This document shows positions 51,036 to 51,346 of a stretch of DNA of 51,346 nucleotides, in pieces. The notes beneath the pieces are model-generated. The model was not told where the DNA came from and made no database searches. It was given only the letters and a program-made list of their open reading frames with translations. Made by a program: the position numbers and the translations under genes. Origin of the DNA: Sulfuritalea sp. (lineage in GTDB: Bacteria > Pseudomonadota > Gammaproteobacteria > Burkholderiales > Rhodocyclaceae). Each line of letters starts with the position of its first letter. Position 1 is the first letter of the stretch. Location of the stretch: contig JAOTRV010000030.1 in NCBI GenBank assembly GCA_030247575.1, forward strand, positions 1 to 51,346, read 5' to 3'.

Positions 51036-51346
51036 TTATGTTACCGACCATCCATCAAAAGGCCCATAAACCATGCTGCCCTCAATCTTGTTGATCCCGT
51101 CCATCGTCCAAGTTGTGTTCGAACCGTCGGTGTGCTCCCAACGCAGGTCTGCCTTCCCGTCGCCGTTGTAATCGCCCTTGCTATCGACCAGATTCCACCC
51201 GGCAAACGGACCATATATCTGGCTACCGGCCATCTTGTTGATTCCGTCCATGGTCCAGATCGCTATCGACCCATCGGTATTCTTCCACAACAAATCGGTC
51301 TTGCCGTCACCGTTGTAGTCACTTTGCTGGTTGACAACACTGAATC
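51036..51346 (-). CDS. C-terminal part of an FG-GAP/VCBS-like repeat protein (5' end beyond the window)
   Basis: The visible 103 residues read from the window edge to a TAA at 51036. They form two repeats of about 48 residues, each with an EF-hand-like calcium loop (DYNGDGKTDLLW, DYNGDGKADLRW) and a TDGS-x-x-x-WTMDGINK strand pair. The last repeat ends GPFDGWSVT. Similar units with PDGSVALWLMDG and DYNVDGKTDLGW form the tail of the metalloprotease at 32114. The full gene probably encodes a larger secreted protein; its N-terminal part cannot be seen. Confidence 0.85.
   Translation of the reverse strand, partial: FSVVNQQSDYNGDGKTDLLWKNTDGSIAIWTMDGINKMAGSQIYGPFAGWNLVDSKGDYNGDGKADLRWEHTDGSNTTWTMDGINKIEGSMVYGPFDGWSVT

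Overview
The window looks like a chromosomal segment of a GC-rich betaproteobacterium, probably Rhodocyclales or a close relative. This rests on three things seen in the sequence: an EarP/EF-P pair with Arg32 in EF-P, the order uvrC-pgsA-tRNA(Gly)-tRNA(Cys)-tRNA(Leu), and a DinB of the betaproteobacterial form with an extra loop. No rRNA or species marker is present, so the family assignment is inference.

Positions 1-31.2 kb are mostly core genome. The left edge holds what looks like the end of an IS21-family element that cut into a small hypothetical gene (1-431). Then come three tRNAs and the DNA-repair/phospholipid set pgsA-uvrC-uracil-DNA glycosylase, all on the minus strand. Divergent from these are earP and efp. 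A minus-strand block (12560 to 5599) encodes a methyltransferase, an exported chalcone-isomerase-like protein and a complete oligopeptide-type ABC importer (binding protein, two permeases, two ATPases), with a LysR regulator divergent from its first gene. Next are an M20 amidohydrolase, dinB, an amino-acid importer aapJQM without its ATPase, cysK, a membrane diguanylate cyclase, NAD(P)HX repair (nnr), an EamA exporter, a membrane-anchored glutamate-synthase-like flavoprotein, nadC and tRNA-Ser.

Positions 26.6-32.1 kb are a patchwork typical of small-scale gene turnover: a solitary binding protein, a histidine phosphatase, a MaoC-type hydratase, a RelBE-like toxin-antitoxin pair, tRNA-Arg, a zinc-ribbon/yajD cassette, and a VapBC pair lying between that cassette and two decayed copies of it.

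Positions 32.1-51.3 kb are accessory. They begin with a large serralysin-like metalloprotease carrying RTX-type repeats, an FG-GAP-like tail and a proline-rich end. An island with lower GC follows, all on the minus strand and apparently transcribed from about 50.4 kb leftward: DegT aminotransferase, ATP-grasp ligase, GNAT acetyltransferase, Wzx flippase, family-2 glycosyltransferase, very AT-rich Wzy-like polymerase, methyltransferase, glycosyltransferase, methyltransferase, glycosyltransferase, asparagine-synthase-type amidotransferase, glycosyltransferase, an H-NS-family silencer and a last methyltransferase. This fits a Wzx/Wzy-dependent O-antigen or capsule locus whose product may be methylated, acylated and amidated. 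The initiating transferase, nucleotide-sugar synthesis and export genes are not in the window. The right edge holds the C-terminus of a second FG-GAP-like protein whose repeats resemble those of the metalloprotease at the other side of the island.

I did not find a clear, wholly new system. The most unusual items are the serralysin-like protein with its non-standard C-terminus and its repeat partner across the island, the ligase/amidotransferase content of the polysaccharide locus, the methyltransferase/chalcone-isomerase-like/ABC importer block, and the duplicated cassette around VapBC.
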